A DNA stretch of 64,000 nt from Thermodesulfobacteriota bacterium (GTDB taxonomy: Bacteria; Desulfobacterota; GWC2-55-46): assembly GCA_030583865.1 (NCBI GenBank), contig CP129479.1:1004744-1068743 (forward strand). The letters are read 5' to 3'. Both the position numbers and the translations under genes were made by a program. Below are positions 1 through 9,098 of this stretch, piece by piece (the first letter of the stretch is position 1; every line of letters starts with the position of its first letter). Below the pieces are notes generated by a model that was not told the origin of the DNA, did not search any database, and was given only the letters and a program-made list of their open reading frames with translations.

Positions 1-1
1 G

Positions 2-256
2 GTCATAACCGAGAAGAGCACCGCCGCCGCAGCCGACGGCAAGGTCGTCTTCTGGGTGGACGTGAACGCCACCAAGAAGGACATCAAGGAGGCGGTGGAG
101 AGCATATTCAAGGTAAAGGTGCTCGACGTAAACACGCACAGGCTCGCGGGCAAGATAAAGCGCATGGGGAAGTACGCCGGGCAGAGGCCCACGCGGAAGA
201 AGGCATATCTTAAGCTCCGCGAGGGCGACCGGATAGAGATATTCGAGGGCGTATAG
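2..256 (+). CDS. rplW: 50S ribosomal protein L23 (5'-truncated by window edge)
   Basis: L23 binds 23S rRNA domain III at the peptide exit tunnel and docks trigger factor and SRP. The reading frame is open from base 2 and begins VITEKST, which matches the conserved 'ITEKS' near residue 12 of the family. It continues through the typical '[14 protein letters not shown]' and the basic loop '[19 protein letters not shown]' and ends in a normal stop. About ten N-terminal residues lie outside the window. It is the first visible gene of the S10 operon, 58 bases before rplB. An internal GTG at 56 is not the start, because conserved residues precede it. Confidence 0.95.
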   Translation, partial: VITEKSTAAAADGKVVFWVDVNATKKDIKEAVESIFKVKVLDVNTHRLAGKIKRMGKYAGQRPTRKKAYLKLREGDRIEIFEGV

Positions 257-314
257 GAACGTCCATTGCGCCCGCTCTCAGCGAGGCTCAAATCAAATCG
301 AGAAGAGAAAGACG

Positions 315-1133
315 ATGCCAGTAAAAAAGTACAACCCTACGTCGCCGGCCATGAGAGAGAAGACGACGCTCGTCCACGACGTCGCCAAAAAGAGGCCGGA
401 AAAGAGCCTTACCGCGCCTGTCAAGAGGACGGGCGGCAGGAATAACCTCGGCAGGGTCACAAGCCGCTGGATAGGCGGGGGCCACAAGAGGATTTACAGG
501 CTGATCGACTTCAAGAGGGACAAGGTCAGTATCCCCGCGAAGGTCGCGGCCATAGAGTACGACCCGAACAGGACCGCTAATATAGCGCTCCTTAACTACG
601 CGGACGGCGAGAAGCGCTACATACTCGCGCCGGTGGACTTGAAGGTGGGCGACACTGTGGTCGCCGGCCCCGAGGCCGACATAAAGCCGGGCAACGCCCT
701 GCCGCTCCGTTCAATACCAGTGGGCACCTTCGTCCATAACGTGGAGATGAGGAAGGGCAAGGGCGGCCAGCTTGTAAAGAGCGCCGGTTCCTACGCCCAG
801 CTCATGGCCAAGGAAGGCGCCTACGCGACCATAAAGCTTCCCTCGAACGAGGTCAGGTACGTTTTGCAGGACTGCTACGCGACCATAGGGCAGGTCGGCA
901 ACATCGACCACGAGAACGTGACCATAGGCAAGGCCGGCAGGTCCCGCTGGCTCGGAAGGAACCCGAAGGTGAGGGGCGTGGCCATGAACCCGGTCGACCA
1001 CCCGCACGGCGGCGGCGAAGGCAAGAGCAAGGGCGGCAACCACCCGACCAACCCCTGGGGCGTGCCGACCAAGGGATATAAGACCAGGCGGCGGAAGTAC
1101 ACAGACAAGTTTATAATTACCAGGAGGAAATAG
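315..1133 (+). CDS. rplB: 50S ribosomal protein L2
   Basis: L2 is a primary 23S rRNA binder needed for subunit association and peptidyl transfer. The 272 residues match the usual length of about 275. The N-terminal '[14 protein letters not shown]', the '[14 protein letters not shown]' segment and the C-terminal '[16 protein letters not shown]' loop near residue 220 (with the conserved His of the peptidyl-transferase region) are all present. The C-terminus is the usual basic tail. The stop is followed after 2 bases by the TTG start of rpsS, whose Shine-Dalgarno sequence (AGGAGG) lies inside the last codons of rplB. Confidence 0.98.
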   Translation: MPVKKYNPTSPAMREKTTLVHDVAKKRPEKSLTAPVKRTGGRNNLGRVTSRWIGGGHKRIYRLIDFKRDKVSIPAKVAAIEYDPNRTANIALLNYADGEKRYILAPVDLKVGDTVVAGPEADIKPGNALPLRSIPVGTFVHNVEMRKGKGGQLVKSAGSYAQLMAKEGAYATIKLPSNEVRYVLQDCYATIGQVGNIDHENVTIGKAGRSRWLGRNPKVRGVAMNPVDHPHGGGEGKSKGGNHPTNPWGVPTKGYKTRRRKYTDKFIITRRK

Positions 1134-1135
1134 CG

Positions 1136-1423
1136 TTGCGTTCCTTAAAAAAAGGCCCGTTCGTGGACTCGCACCTGATGGAGAAGGTTAACGCCGCCGG
1201 CGACGCCAGGCAGCGGAAGGTCATAAAGACCTGGTCAAGGCGTTCCATGATAGTCCCCGAGATGGTGGGCTTCACCATAGCAGTGCATAACGGGAAGAAG
1301 TTCGTCCCGGTCTTCGTGACCGAGAACATGGTCGGGCACAAGCTCGGCGAGTTCTCCCCGACCCGCACCTTCCACGGCCACTCGGGCGTAAAGAAGGCAA
1401 AGGTGCCCGGGGCAAAGGGTTAA
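1136..1423 (+). CDS. rpsS: 30S ribosomal protein S19 (TTG start)
   Basis: S19 sits in the 30S head with S13 and contacts the A-site region. The 95 residues begin '[18 protein letters not shown]' and carry '[28 protein letters not shown]' and '[16 protein letters not shown]', diagnostic of the family. The start is TTG at 1136, only 2 bases after the rplB stop. AGGAGGAAA within the rplB end at 1122-1130 is the ribosome binding site. Nothing is unusual apart from the start codon. Confidence 0.97.
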   Translation: MRSLKKGPFVDSHLMEKVNAAGDARQRKVIKTWSRRSMIVPEMVGFTIAVHNGKKFVPVFVTENMVGHKLGEFSPTRTFHGHSGVKKAKVPGAKG

Positions 1424-1424
1424 G

Positions 1425-1440
1425 CCGGGCCGCGGCCCGG
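1425..1440. other. Perfect GC palindrome between rpsS and rplV
   Basis: An exact 16-base palindrome, CCGGGCCGCGGCCCGG, lies just after the rpsS stop in a 109-base gap. It has no T-run, so it is not an obvious terminator. It could fold in RNA as an intra-operon processing or pause site. The function is unknown. Confidence 0.4.
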
Positions 1441-1532
1441 GGCAAACGTTCCGGGCGTGAAATCCGGATGGGATAATGGATTCGGGCCCGACCCGGACAT
1501 TCAAAAAAGGCAATAGGGAGCCGGTAATAGAA

Positions 1533-1865
1533 ATGGAAGCCAAGGCAGTTCTCAGATACTTGAAGACCTCACCGCAGAAGACGCGCCTGGTCATCGACCT
1601 CATAAGGGGCAAGAAGATAGACGAGGCGCTTACGCTCCTCGGCCATAGCGACAAGGCCGTGAGCAGGGACCTCATAAAGCTCGTGAAGAGCGCGATGGCG
1701 AACGCCGAGAACACCAAGAACCTGAACGTGGACAGGCTTTTCGTAAAGGCGGCTTACGTCGACGGCGGGCCGGTGCTTAAGCGCACGCACGCGAAGGCGA
1801 TGGGCAGGGGCTCGCTCATAAGGCGCAGGACCAGCCACGTTACCGTGGTCCTCGGAGAGGCATAA
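1533..1865 (+). CDS. rplV: 50S ribosomal protein L22
   Basis: L22 lines the peptide exit tunnel; its beta-hairpin tip is where macrolide-resistance changes occur in other bacteria. Starting at ATG 1533 gives 110 residues, the normal size, beginning 'MEAKAVLRYLKTSPQKTRLVID'. The open frame runs upstream to 1476, but that would add 19 residues not found in the family. The C-terminal 'KRTHAKAMGRGSLIRRRTSHVTVVL' corresponds to the hairpin and tail. A GGGAG about 12 bases upstream is a loose ribosome binding site, so the start is well but not perfectly supported. Confidence 0.95.
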   Translation: MEAKAVLRYLKTSPQKTRLVIDLIRGKKIDEALTLLGHSDKAVSRDLIKLVKSAMANAENTKNLNVDRLFVKAAYVDGGPVLKRTHAKAMGRGSLIRRRTSHVTVVLGEA

Positions 1866-1929
1866 AGGGGCCGCGGACAAGGGCGGCGATATAATTCAGA
1901 ACCGAAGAACTTAGAACGGAGGTCTTTTT

Positions 1930-2595
1930 TTGGGTCAGAAGGTACATCCAATAGGATTCAGGCTCGGCATTTCCAAGGGCTGGAACTCGAGGTGGTTCGG
2001 CGAGAAGAATTACGCCGCCTTCGTCCACGAGGACCTGACCCTCAGGAAGTTCGTCAAGAAGAAGCTCTTCCACGCCGGCATCTCCTCGATCGACATCGAG
2101 AGGACCGCCAACAAGGTGAGGGTCATCATAAGGACCGCGAGGCCGGGCATAGTCATCGGCAAGCGCGGCTCCGAGATAGACGTCATGAAAAAGCAGCTCG
2201 CGAAGCTCTCGGGCAGGGACGTTGACCTCGACATAGTCGAGGTAAGGAAGCCCGACACCGACGCGCAGCTCGTTGCCGAGAACGTGGCCCTGCAGCTCGA
2301 AAGAAGGGTCTCGTTCAGGAGGGCGATGAAGAAGGCCGTGACGACGTCGCTACGCATGGGCGCCAAGGGCATCAAGATAATGTGCGCCGGCAGGCTCGGA
2401 GGCGCCGAAATAGCGAGAAGCGAATGGTACAGGGAGGGGAGGGTGCCTCTCCATACCCTGAGAGCTGACATAGATTACGGCCAGGCCGAGGCGCTCACCA
2501 CTTACGGGATAATAGGCGTCAAGGTGCTTGTTTACAAGGGCGAGGTCCCGGTACAGAGGGCGGCAGCCGAAGAGTCCGCAGCAACTAAAGGGTAG
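1930..2595 (+). CDS. rpsC: 30S ribosomal protein S3 (TTG start)
   Basis: S3 forms part of the mRNA entry tunnel and helicase site of the 30S subunit. It has 221 residues. The N-terminal '[14 protein letters not shown]' is canonical, followed by a KH type-2 domain with '[12 protein letters not shown]' near residue 75 and the C-terminal '[31 protein letters not shown]'. The start is TTG at 1930, preceded by GGAGG and a T-rich spacer, an arrangement also seen at rpsE and rpsZ here. The C-terminal tail is short and Ala-rich. Confidence 0.98.
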   Translation: MGQKVHPIGFRLGISKGWNSRWFGEKNYAAFVHEDLTLRKFVKKKLFHAGISSIDIERTANKVRVIIRTARPGIVIGKRGSEIDVMKKQLAKLSGRDVDLDIVEVRKPDTDAQLVAENVALQLERRVSFRRAMKKAVTTSLRMGAKGIKIMCAGRLGGAEIARSEWYREGRVPLHTLRADIDYGQAEALTTYGIIGVKVLVYKGEVPVQRAAAEESAATKG

Positions 2596-2604
2596 GTTTC
2601 AGCC

Positions 2605-3018
2605 ATGTTGATGCCGAAAAAGGTAAAATTCAGGAAACAGCAGAGAGGCAAGAGGAGAGGCCTTGCCTCGAGGGGCGCGGAGCTCGCGTTCGGGAACTAC
2701 GGCCTCCAGTCCACCGACTGCGGCTGGCTTTCCACCAGGCAGATAGAGGCCGCCAGGATCGCCATGACCCGCTTCATCAAGAGGGGCGGCAAGATCTGGA
2801 TAAGGGTGTTCCCCGACAAGCCCATCACCAAGAAGCCCGCGGAGACCAGGATGGGCAGCGGAAAGGGCGCGCCCGAGGACTGGGTTGTCGTGATAAAGCC
2901 TGGCCGCGTGCTCTACGAGATGGAGGGCGTGACCGAGGCCGTGGCCAGGGAGGCTTTCAGGCTCGCCTCGCACAAGATATCGCTCGGCACCAAGTTCATC
3001 AAAAGGGAAGATATATGA
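2605..3018 (+). CDS. rplP: 50S ribosomal protein L16
   Basis: L16 organises the A-site region of 23S rRNA and is essential for peptidyl transferase. The 137 residues start '[19 protein letters not shown]', the classic N-terminus. They include 'RKQQRG', '[31 protein letters not shown]' and '[11 protein letters not shown]'. It starts 9 bases after rpsC ends, and its last codons overlap the ATG of rpmC by 4 bases (ATGA), implying translational coupling. Confidence 0.98.
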   Translation: MLMPKKVKFRKQQRGKRRGLASRGAELAFGNYGLQSTDCGWLSTRQIEAARIAMTRFIKRGGKIWIRVFPDKPITKKPAETRMGSGKGAPEDWVVVIKPGRVLYEMEGVTEAVAREAFRLASHKISLGTKFIKREDI

Positions 3019-3215
3019 AACCGGCAGAACTGAGGGAAATGACGCTGGAGGACGCCAGGGCCAAGGAGGGCGAGCTCACGAAAGAGCTCTTCAGCCTGCG
3101 CATGCGCCATGCCACCAACCAGCTTGAGAACCCGCTGAGGCTACGCGCCCTCAGGAGGGATATAGCCAGGGTGAAGACCATCCTGGCCGAGAAGGAGAGG
3201 GGGGCTAAGAAATAA
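3015..3215 (+). CDS. rpmC: 50S ribosomal protein L29
   Basis: L29 is a small helical-hairpin protein next to L23 at the tunnel exit. The 66 residues include '[51 protein letters not shown]' in pieces typical of the family, with the diagnostic '[14 protein letters not shown]'. It overlaps rplP by 4 bases and abuts rpsQ with no gap, consistent with coupled translation. Confidence 0.97.
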   Translation: MKPAELREMTLEDARAKEGELTKELFSLRMRHATNQLENPLRLRALRRDIARVKTILAEKERGAKK

Positions 3216-3485
3216 ATGGCTTCGGAAGCAAAGACTCCGCACAAGAAGACGCTCGTCGGGAGCGTCATGACAAGCGGCAAGATGGACAAGACCGTCGTCG
3301 TCTCCATCGAGAGGCTCGCGAAACACCCCTTCTACGGCAAGTACGTAAAGAGGCGCGTTAAGTACACGGCCCATGACGAGAAGAACGAATGCGGCGCGGG
3401 CGACAAGGTCGTGATCGTCGAGACCAGGCCGCTCAGCAAGACCAAGAGATGGCGCGTTAAAGAAATCCTGGAGAAGGCAAAATGA
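3216..3485 (+). CDS. rpsQ: 30S ribosomal protein S17
   Basis: S17 is a primary 16S rRNA binder with an OB fold. It has 89 residues. The core '[33 protein letters not shown]' and '[18 protein letters not shown]' match the family, ending '[21 protein letters not shown]'. The ATG immediately follows the rpmC TAA. Its end overlaps rplN by 4 bases. Confidence 0.97.
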   Translation: MASEAKTPHKKTLVGSVMTSGKMDKTVVVSIERLAKHPFYGKYVKRRVKYTAHDEKNECGAGDKVVIVETRPLSKTKRWRVKEILEKAK

Positions 3486-3850
3486 TACAGATCAGGTCAA
3501 TCCTCGGGGTTGCCGACAATTCGGGGGCCAAGAAGGTCTCCTGCATAAAGGTAATCGGCGCGTCCAACAAGCTCATCGCCAACATCGGGGACGTCATCAT
3601 CGCCAACGTCAAGGAAGCGGTATTCGACGCGAAGGTCAAGAAGGGCGAGGTGGTGAGGGCGGTCGTGGTCCGCACCAGGAAAGAGACGAGAAGGCCGGAC
3701 GGCTCCTATATAAGGTTCGACGAGAACTCCTGCGTCATCATAAACAAGGAAAACGAACCGGTCGGCACCAGGATTTTCGGCCCCGTCGCCAGGGAGCTCC
3801 GCGCAAAGAAGTTCATGAAGATAGTCTCGCTCGCGCCCGAGGTCCTTTAA
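3482..3850 (+). CDS. rplN: 50S ribosomal protein L14
   Basis: L14 binds 23S rRNA near the factor-binding centre and forms an intersubunit bridge. The 122 residues equal the universal length. '[24 protein letters not shown]' and '[32 protein letters not shown]' are near-invariant. The ATG overlaps the rpsQ stop. Confidence 0.98.
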   Translation: MIQIRSILGVADNSGAKKVSCIKVIGASNKLIANIGDVIIANVKEAVFDAKVKKGEVVRAVVVRTRKETRRPDGSYIRFDENSCVIINKENEPVGTRIFGPVARELRAKKFMKIVSLAPEVL

Positions 3851-3888
3851 AAAAGAGGCGCCCTAATTCAGACAAGGTTGGTTGAAAT

Positions 3889-4206
3889 ATGGCATTGAAG
3901 ATCAGGAAAGACGACCAGATAATGGTCATAGCCGGCAAGGAGAGGGGCAAGACCGGCAAGGTGCTCAGGGTTGACCCTGACAAGGAAAAGGTCTACATCG
4001 AGAAGCTTAACGTGGTCAAGCGCCACCAGAAGCCTTCGCCCAAGTACAAGCACGGCGGCATAATCGAGAAAGAGGCCCCCATACACGTCTCGAACGTGAT
4101 GATACTCTGCGAGAAGTGCAAGGGGCCGGTCAGGGCCGGCAGGAGGCTCGAAGGGGACCGCAGGGTGAGGTATTGCAAAAAGTGCGGTGAGGTGCTGGAT
4201 AAATGA
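3889..4206 (+). CDS. rplX: 50S ribosomal protein L24 with C-terminal zinc-ribbon
   Basis: L24 initiates 50S assembly through an N-terminal KOW motif ('[22 protein letters not shown]', residues 4-25). The C-terminal third has paired CxxC motifs ('CEKCKGP' and 'CKKCGE'), so this is the zinc-binding form. It has 105 residues and a strong upstream context ('GGTTGG' plus ATG). It overlaps rplE by 4 bases. Confidence 0.97.
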   Translation: MALKIRKDDQIMVIAGKERGKTGKVLRVDPDKEKVYIEKLNVVKRHQKPSPKYKHGGIIEKEAPIHVSNVMILCEKCKGPVRAGRRLEGDRRVRYCKKCGEVLDK

Positions 4207-4745
4207 TCCCGAGACTCAAGGACAAGTTCGATAAAGAGGTCGTCCCCGCTATGATGAAGGAGTTCAGCTACTCCAACGTCATGCAGGTGCCGAAGCTCGA
4301 GAAGATAGTGATCAACATCGGCCTCGGGGAGGCCGTGAAGGAAATAAAGGTCATCGACGCGGCCTCCCGCGACCTCGCGGCCATAACCGGCCAGAAGCCG
4401 GTAGTCACCAAGGCCAAGAAGTCGATAGCCACCTACAAGCTCAGGGCCGGCATGCCTATCGGGTGCATGGTCACGCTCCGGGGCGCGAAGATGTACGAGT
4501 TCTTCGACCGCTTCGCGAGCTTCGCAGCGCCCAGGATACGGGACTTCAAGGGCATGCCGGACAAGTCCTTCGACGGCAGGGGCAATTACACCATAGGCGT
4601 CAAGGAACAGATAATATTCCCCGAGATAGAGTACGACAAGATCGACAAGATACGGGGACTCAACATCACCATCAACACCACAGCCAAGAGCGACGAGGAG
4701 GCCAAGGCCCTCCTCAGGCACCTGGGAATGCCTTTCAGGAGCTGA
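4203..4745 (+). CDS. rplE: 50S ribosomal protein L5
   Basis: L5 binds 5S rRNA in the central protuberance. The 180 residues match the family length. The segments '[16 protein letters not shown]', '[26 protein letters not shown]', 'RDFKGM' and '[21 protein letters not shown]' are typical. Overlap with rplX suggests coupling. It is followed by a GGAGG for the TTG-started rpsZ. Confidence 0.98.
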   Translation: MIPRLKDKFDKEVVPAMMKEFSYSNVMQVPKLEKIVINIGLGEAVKEIKVIDAASRDLAAITGQKPVVTKAKKSIATYKLRAGMPIGCMVTLRGAKMYEFFDRFASFAAPRIRDFKGMPDKSFDGRGNYTIGVKEQIIFPEIEYDKIDKIRGLNITINTTAKSDEEAKALLRHLGMPFRS

Positions 4746-4772
4746 GGCTCGGTTCTAAACGGAGGTTTTTAA

Positions 4773-4958
4773 TTGGCTAAGAAGTCACTCATCGCCAAGG
4801 CCAAGAGGAAGCAGAAGTTCAAGGTCAGGGAATACAACCGTTGCCCGATATGCGGCAGGTCGAGGGCCTACTACAGGAAGTTCAACATGTGCAGGCTTTG
4901 CCTCAGGAAGATGGCCCTCAAGGGCGACCTCCCCGGCGTGGTCAAGGCCAGCTGGTAA
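4773..4958 (+). CDS. rpsZ: 30S ribosomal protein S14, zinc-binding (type Z) form
   Basis: S14 contacts the 30S head near S3 and S10. This is the short 61-residue zinc-dependent form with 'CPICGRSR' and 'CRLCLRKMA', four Cys ligands in CxxC pairs. TTG at 4773 is the start, preceded by GGAGG and a T-rich spacer. It carries the typical C-terminus 'GVVKASW'. The 103-base gap to rpsH shows no gene. Confidence 0.97.
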   Translation: MAKKSLIAKAKRKQKFKVREYNRCPICGRSRAYYRKFNMCRLCLRKMALKGDLPGVVKASW

Positions 4959-5061
4959 CGACCGCCCGGCTGAAGCCCGGGGCAACCGGAGAACAAAGAT
5001 AACCGCAGGCTTAATGTTTTCCGACCGGAATTAATCAATTCAAGACACGGAGAAATTCAAG

Positions 5062-5460
5062 ATGTCTATGACAGACCCGATCGCGGACATGCTCACGAGA
5101 CTCAGGAACGCGGTCCAGGCGAAGCACCAGGAGGTCGTGATGCCCTCCTCGGGCGTGAAGCTCGAAATCGCGAAGATCCTCAAGGAAGAGGGCTATATAA
5201 AAGACGTCACTTCCTTCAAGGAGGGGGCCAGGAACTTCCTGAAGATCCAGCTCAAGTGGAGCGCCTCCAAGAAAAGCTCGATATCCTCCATCAGGAGGGC
5301 GAGCAAGCCCGGCCTCAGGAAATACGTTGGCAAGGACGAGATACCCAGGGTCCTGAACGGGCTCGGCGTGGCGATAGTCTCCACCTCCAGGGGTGTTATG
5401 ACCGATAGGAAGGCCAGGGAGCTCGGAGTCGGCGGCGAGGTACTCTGCACTATACATTAA
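5062..5460 (+). CDS. rpsH: 30S ribosomal protein S8
   Basis: S8 binds the central domain of 16S rRNA and in other bacteria represses the spc operon. It has 132 residues starting '[17 protein letters not shown]', with C-terminal '[34 protein letters not shown]', the strongly conserved signature. ATG 5062 follows a GGAG-like site; ATG 5068 is a possible alternative two codons in. Confidence 0.97.
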   Translation: MSMTDPIADMLTRLRNAVQAKHQEVVMPSSGVKLEIAKILKEEGYIKDVTSFKEGARNFLKIQLKWSASKKSSISSIRRASKPGLRKYVGKDEIPRVLNGLGVAIVSTSRGVMTDRKARELGVGGEVLCTIH

Positions 5461-5600
5461 TCCGGCGGTACGGTTGAAAGCGGCTGGAACGAAGGAATAC
5501 ACTGCGCCAGAATTACGGGCGCGCCCGGGCAAAAAAAGCCCCGTGGCTGGCGCGTAAATAATAAAAAGCACAGCGCACTATAAAGAGAAGGACGCTCAGT

Positions 5601-6149
5601 ATGTCAAGGATAGGTAAACAGACGATAGCCGTTCCGGCGAATGTCAAGGTCGCTCTCGAAGGGAAGAAGGTCAAGGTGACCGGACCGCAGGGCTCCCTTG
5701 AGGTCTCGGTAAGGGACGAGATAAGCGTTGAGCTCAAGGATTCCCAGATTACCGTAAAGAGGGCTGACGAATCGAGGACCGCAAAGTCGCTGCACGGGCT
5801 TACGAGGACCCTCATAGCCAATATGGTAAAAGGCACCTCCGAGGGCTTCCAGAAGAAGCTCGATATAGTCGGGGTCGGCTACAAGGCCGAGGTGCAGGGA
5901 AACTCCCTCAACCTGGCGCTGGGCTATTCGCACCCGGTGAAGTACGAGCTCCCCAAGGGCATAAGCGCCGCGGTCGAGAAGCAGACCGCCATAACCATAA
6001 AGGGCGCGGACAAGCAGCTTGTGGGCCAGGTCGCCGCCGACATAAGGGCGTTCAGGAAGCCCGAGCCGTACAAGGGCAAGGGCATAAAGTACTCGGACGA
6101 GGTAATACGGAGAAAGGCCGGCAAGGCTGGCAAAGCCGGGGGTAAATAA
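5601..6149 (+). CDS. rplF: 50S ribosomal protein L6
   Basis: L6 lies near the sarcin-ricin loop. It has 182 residues with two related domains. '[15 protein letters not shown]', 'VTGPQGSL', '[13 protein letters not shown]', and the hallmark '[24 protein letters not shown]' near the end are present. It lies 140 bases after rpsH in a gap with no gene. The next ATG (rplR) follows after 5 bases. Confidence 0.98.
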   Translation: MSRIGKQTIAVPANVKVALEGKKVKVTGPQGSLEVSVRDEISVELKDSQITVKRADESRTAKSLHGLTRTLIANMVKGTSEGFQKKLDIVGVGYKAEVQGNSLNLALGYSHPVKYELPKGISAAVEKQTAITIKGADKQLVGQVAADIRAFRKPEPYKGKGIKYSDEVIRRKAGKAGKAGGK

Positions 6150-6154
6150 GAGAG

Positions 6155-6517
6155 ATGAGCGGCAGGATAGAAAATCAGAGCGGCTTTGAGAGAAGGAAGG
6201 CGCGCGTAAGGAAAAAGATAAAGGGCACCGGTGAGCGCCCGCGCCTGAACGTACGCAGGTCCAACAAGCACATATACGCGCAGGTCATAGACGACGCGGC
6301 CGGGAAGACGGTGGTCGCGGCATCGACCAAGATGAAGGGCTTCGACGGGACTGACGCGAAGAAGCTGGACGCGGCCAGGAAGGTCGGCCAGGCAATCGCC
6401 AGGCTCGCCCTTGAAAAGGGCATCGAGAAGGTGGTCTTCGACAGGTCCGGCTACATTTACCACGGCAGGATTAAGGCGCTCGCGGAGGGCGCAAGGGAAG
6501 GCGGTCTCAAGTTTTAG
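6155..6517 (+). CDS. rplR: 50S ribosomal protein L18
   Basis: L18 binds 5S rRNA with L5. It has 120 residues: '[35 protein letters not shown]' and the C-terminal '[28 protein letters not shown]' are classic. It starts 5 bases after rplF. A 66-base spacer with GGAGG precedes the rpsE TTG start. Confidence 0.97.
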   Translation: MSGRIENQSGFERRKARVRKKIKGTGERPRLNVRRSNKHIYAQVIDDAAGKTVVAASTKMKGFDGTDAKKLDAARKVGQAIARLALEKGIEKVVFDRSGYIYHGRIKALAEGAREGGLKF

Positions 6518-6583
6518 ACCGTTCATGATAAAAGCGCATATTTGGGGTTTCCTCCAAACCAGAACCAGCAAGGAGGCTTTTTT

Positions 6584-7084
6584 TTGGACAAGATAGACGT
6601 AAACGCCCTCGAGCTTAAAGACAAGCTCGTATACCTCAATAGGGTCGCCAAGGTCGTCAAGGGCGGAAAGAGGTTCAGCTTCAACGCCATAGTCGTCGTA
6701 GGCGACGGCAAGGGATACGTTGGGATAGGCCTGGGCAAGGCGAACGAAGTGCCCGAGGCCATACGCAAGGCGATAGAGCAGGGCAAGAAATCGCTCATCC
6801 GCGTGCCCATAGTCGATGACGGCACCATACCTTACGAGGTGATGGGCGCTTTCGGGGCCGGAAGGGTCTTCTTGAGGCCGGCCTCGCCCGGTACCGGCAT
6901 AATAGCCGGCGGCGGCGTGCGCGCGGTCGTCGAGTCGGTCGGCATAACGAACGTGCTCACGAAGTGCATCGGAACCAACAACCCGCATAACGTCGTGAAG
7001 GCCACAATGAACGCGCTTTCGCAGCTCAGGAGCCCGGAGAACATCGCGGAGAGCCGCGGCAAGCAGCTCCAAGAGGTAAGGTGA
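6584..7084 (+). CDS. rpsE: 30S ribosomal protein S5 (TTG start)
   Basis: S5 acts in decoding fidelity and mRNA unwinding. From TTG 6584 it has 166 residues, the usual size, beginning '[33 protein letters not shown]'. The frame is open back to 6542, but the AAGGAGG at 6570-6576 followed by a T-tract argues for 6584. The '[20 protein letters not shown]' segment and C-terminal 'GSNNPHNVV'-like motif ('[16 protein letters not shown]') are conserved. One base separates its stop from rpmD. Confidence 0.97.
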   Translation: MDKIDVNALELKDKLVYLNRVAKVVKGGKRFSFNAIVVVGDGKGYVGIGLGKANEVPEAIRKAIEQGKKSLIRVPIVDDGTIPYEVMGAFGAGRVFLRPASPGTGIIAGGGVRAVVESVGITNVLTKCIGTNNPHNVVKATMNALSQLRSPENIAESRGKQLQEVR

Positions 7085-7085
7085 G

Positions 7086-7262
7086 ATGGCAGGGAAGATA
7101 ACGGTTACTCTCAGGAAAAGGCCGGCGACCGAAAGGCTCCGGGTGATACTCAAGGGGATGGGCCTTAAGAAGACCAACAGCACTAGGGTGCTTGAGGACA
7201 CTCCCGCCATCAGAGGCATGGTAGACAAGGTCTCGCACCTGGTGTGCGTTAAAGAGGGCTGA
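7086..7262 (+). CDS. rpmD: 50S ribosomal protein L30
   Basis: A short gene of 58 residues read directly from the sequence: ATG at 7086, one base after the rpsE stop (the two are separated by a single G), ending TGA at 7260-7262. The product begins '[13 protein letters not shown]' and contains '[27 protein letters not shown]', the typical L30 core ('[20 protein letters not shown]') with C-terminal '[10 protein letters not shown]'. The gene order rpsE-rpmD-rplO confirms it. Confidence 0.95.
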   Translation: MAGKITVTLRKRPATERLRVILKGMGLKKTNSTRVLEDTPAIRGMVDKVSHLVCVKEG

Positions 7263-7345
7263 CGCGGAGTTTTTGGCGGCCCATTCAACGGCATGGCCGC
7301 GGCAAGGACCGGCGGATTTAAATCGGACCACAAGAGGAATTTAAA

Positions 7346-7783
7346 ATGCTCAACAGGCTCAAGGCGCCCAAAGGCGCCAACCAGAAAAAGACCAGGCGCG
7401 GGCGCGGCGAAGGCAGCGGCCTCGGAAAGACCTCCGGAAGGGGCGGCAAGGGCCAGACAGCGAGGACCGGCGGCAACGTTAAGCCGGGCTTCGAGGGCGG
7501 CCAGATGCCGCTTCAGAGAAGGCTCCCCAAGAGGGGCTTCACGAACATCTTCAAGACAGAGTACCAGATCGTGAACATCGGCGCGATAGGCGAAGCCTTC
7601 AAGGCCGGAGAGACGGCTGACCCGGCCGCCATGCTGGAGAAGGGCCTCCTGAAGAGGAAGCTTCCGCTGAAGGTCCTCGGCCAGGGCGAGATAAAGACCG
7701 CGGTCACCGTAAAGGCCTCGAGCTTCAGCAAGTCCGCCATCGAGAAGATAAAGGCAGCCGGCGGGAGCGCGGAGGTAATCTGA
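7346..7783 (+). CDS. rplO: 50S ribosomal protein L15
   Basis: L15 is a late-assembling 50S protein. The 145 residues have the Gly/Arg-rich N-terminus ('GRGEGSGLGKTSGRGGKGQTAR', seen in pieces), 'GFEGGQMPLQRRLPKRGF' and the C-terminal 'VKASSFSKSAIEKIKAAGGSAEVI'. ATG 7346 follows AAGAGGAA. It ends one base before the TTG start of secY. Confidence 0.98.
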   Translation: MLNRLKAPKGANQKKTRRGRGEGSGLGKTSGRGGKGQTARTGGNVKPGFEGGQMPLQRRLPKRGFTNIFKTEYQIVNIGAIGEAFKAGETADPAAMLEKGLLKRKLPLKVLGQGEIKTAVTVKASSFSKSAIEKIKAAGGSAEVI

Positions 7784-7784
7784 T

Positions 7785-9095
7785 TTGGCGGCAATCACTC
7801 CGAACATAAGCAAGATTCCGGAGCTTAACCGCCGCATACTCATAACCCTAGCGATGTTGGCCGTCTTCCGGATAGGTGTCTTCATCCCTACGCCCGGAGT
7901 GGACAGCGAGGCGCTGGCCGGGTTTTTCAAGTCAGCTAGCGGCACGCTTCTCGATTTCGCCACCATGTTCACAGGCGGCGCGCTCGAGCGTTTCTCCATT
8001 TTCGCGCTGGGCATAATGCCCTACATAAGCGCCTCCATCATCATCCAGCTCCTGACCGCCGTGGTCCCGCACCTTGAGAAGCTCCAGAAAGAGGGCGAGC
8101 CCGGCAAGAAGGTCATAACCCAGTACACGCGGTACTCTACCATCGGCCTTAGCATAGTCCAGAGCCTAATGATAGCCGTGGGTCTGGAGTCGATGAGGGG
8201 GCCCGCCGGCGAGGCGATCGTCCTCAACCCGGGCTGGGACTTCAGGCTCCTCACGATGATAACCCTGACCACGGGGACCGCGTTCCTCATGTGGCTGGGC
8301 GAGCAGATTACAGAGCGGGGGGTAGGCAACGGCATATCCCTCCTTATATTCGTCGGCATCGTGGCCAACATGCCTTCGGCCCTGTACAATACGATCCTTC
8401 TCGTAAGGGCCGGCGAGATGAGCCTTTTCGTCATCCTCTTCCTTCTTGTCCTGATGGTGGCGGTCGTCGCCTTCATCGTTTTCATGGAGACGGGCCAGAG
8501 GAGGATACCCATACAGTATCCGAAGAGGGTGGTGGGCCGGAAGGTCATGGGAGGCGGCACGCAGCACCTGCCGCTCAAGGTGAACACCTCGGGTGTCATA
8601 CCGCCCATATTCGCGTCGTCGATAATCGTGTTCCCTGCAACGGTCGCGAGCTTCATAGAGGTGCCGTACCTCGGGTGGGTTGCGAACAGCATGAACCCGG
8701 ACGGGCTGCTTTACAACCTCTTGTACGTAGTCCTCATAATATTCTTTACGTACTTCTACACCGCGATACAGTTCAACCCGAAGGACGTTGCGGAGAACCT
8801 GAAGAAGTACGGCGGCTTCGTCCCGGGCATAAGACCGGGGGCGAATACGGCCGATTACCTGGATACAGTGCTCACGAGGCTCACGTTCTGGGGCGCCATA
8901 TACCTCTCGGCCGTTTGCGTTCTGCCATCGTTCCTGGTCGTCGAGTTCAACGCGCCTTTCTACTTCGGTGGCACAGCGCTCCTCATAGTCGTCGGCGTCG
9001 CTATGGACACGGCGCAGCAGATAGAGTCGCACCTCCTGGCGAGGAGCTACGAGGGGCTTCTTAAAAAAGGAAAGATCAAGGGCAGGGGCCTTTAG
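7785..9095 (+). CDS. secY: Protein translocase subunit SecY (TTG start)
   Basis: SecY is the channel of the Sec translocon in the inner membrane. The 436 residues have ten predicted membrane segments. Recognisable segments include 'RILITLAMLAVFRIGVFIPTPGVD' (TM1), 'FSIFALGIMPYISASIIIQLL' (TM2b), the cytoplasmic loop 'ERGVGNGISLLIF' and the C5 loop 'FNPKDVAENLKKYGGFVPGIRPG'. The start is TTG at 7785, with the ribosome binding site (GGAGG) inside the rplO end. It is followed closely by adk, the usual spc-operon order. Confidence 0.98.
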   Translation: MAAITPNISKIPELNRRILITLAMLAVFRIGVFIPTPGVDSEALAGFFKSASGTLLDFATMFTGGALERFSIFALGIMPYISASIIIQLLTAVVPHLEKLQKEGEPGKKVITQYTRYSTIGLSIVQSLMIAVGLESMRGPAGEAIVLNPGWDFRLLTMITLTTGTAFLMWLGEQITERGVGNGISLLIFVGIVANMPSALYNTILLVRAGEMSLFVILFLLVLMVAVVAFIVFMETGQRRIPIQYPKRVVGRKVMGGGTQHLPLKVNTSGVIPPIFASSIIVFPATVASFIEVPYLGWVANSMNPDGLLYNLLYVVLIIFFTYFYTAIQFNPKDVAENLKKYGGFVPGIRPGANTADYLDTVLTRLTFWGAIYLSAVCVLPSFLVVEFNAPFYFGGTALLIVVGVAMDTAQQIESHLLARSYEGLLKKGKIKGRGL

Positions 9096-9098
9096 AGC

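Noticed and set aside
5924-8014. Long minus-strand open frame (696 codons) opposite L6, L18, S5 and L15
   Set aside because: It overlaps real ribosomal genes for its whole length. High GC leaves few stops on the antisense strand. The product shows no family features and no ribosome binding site.
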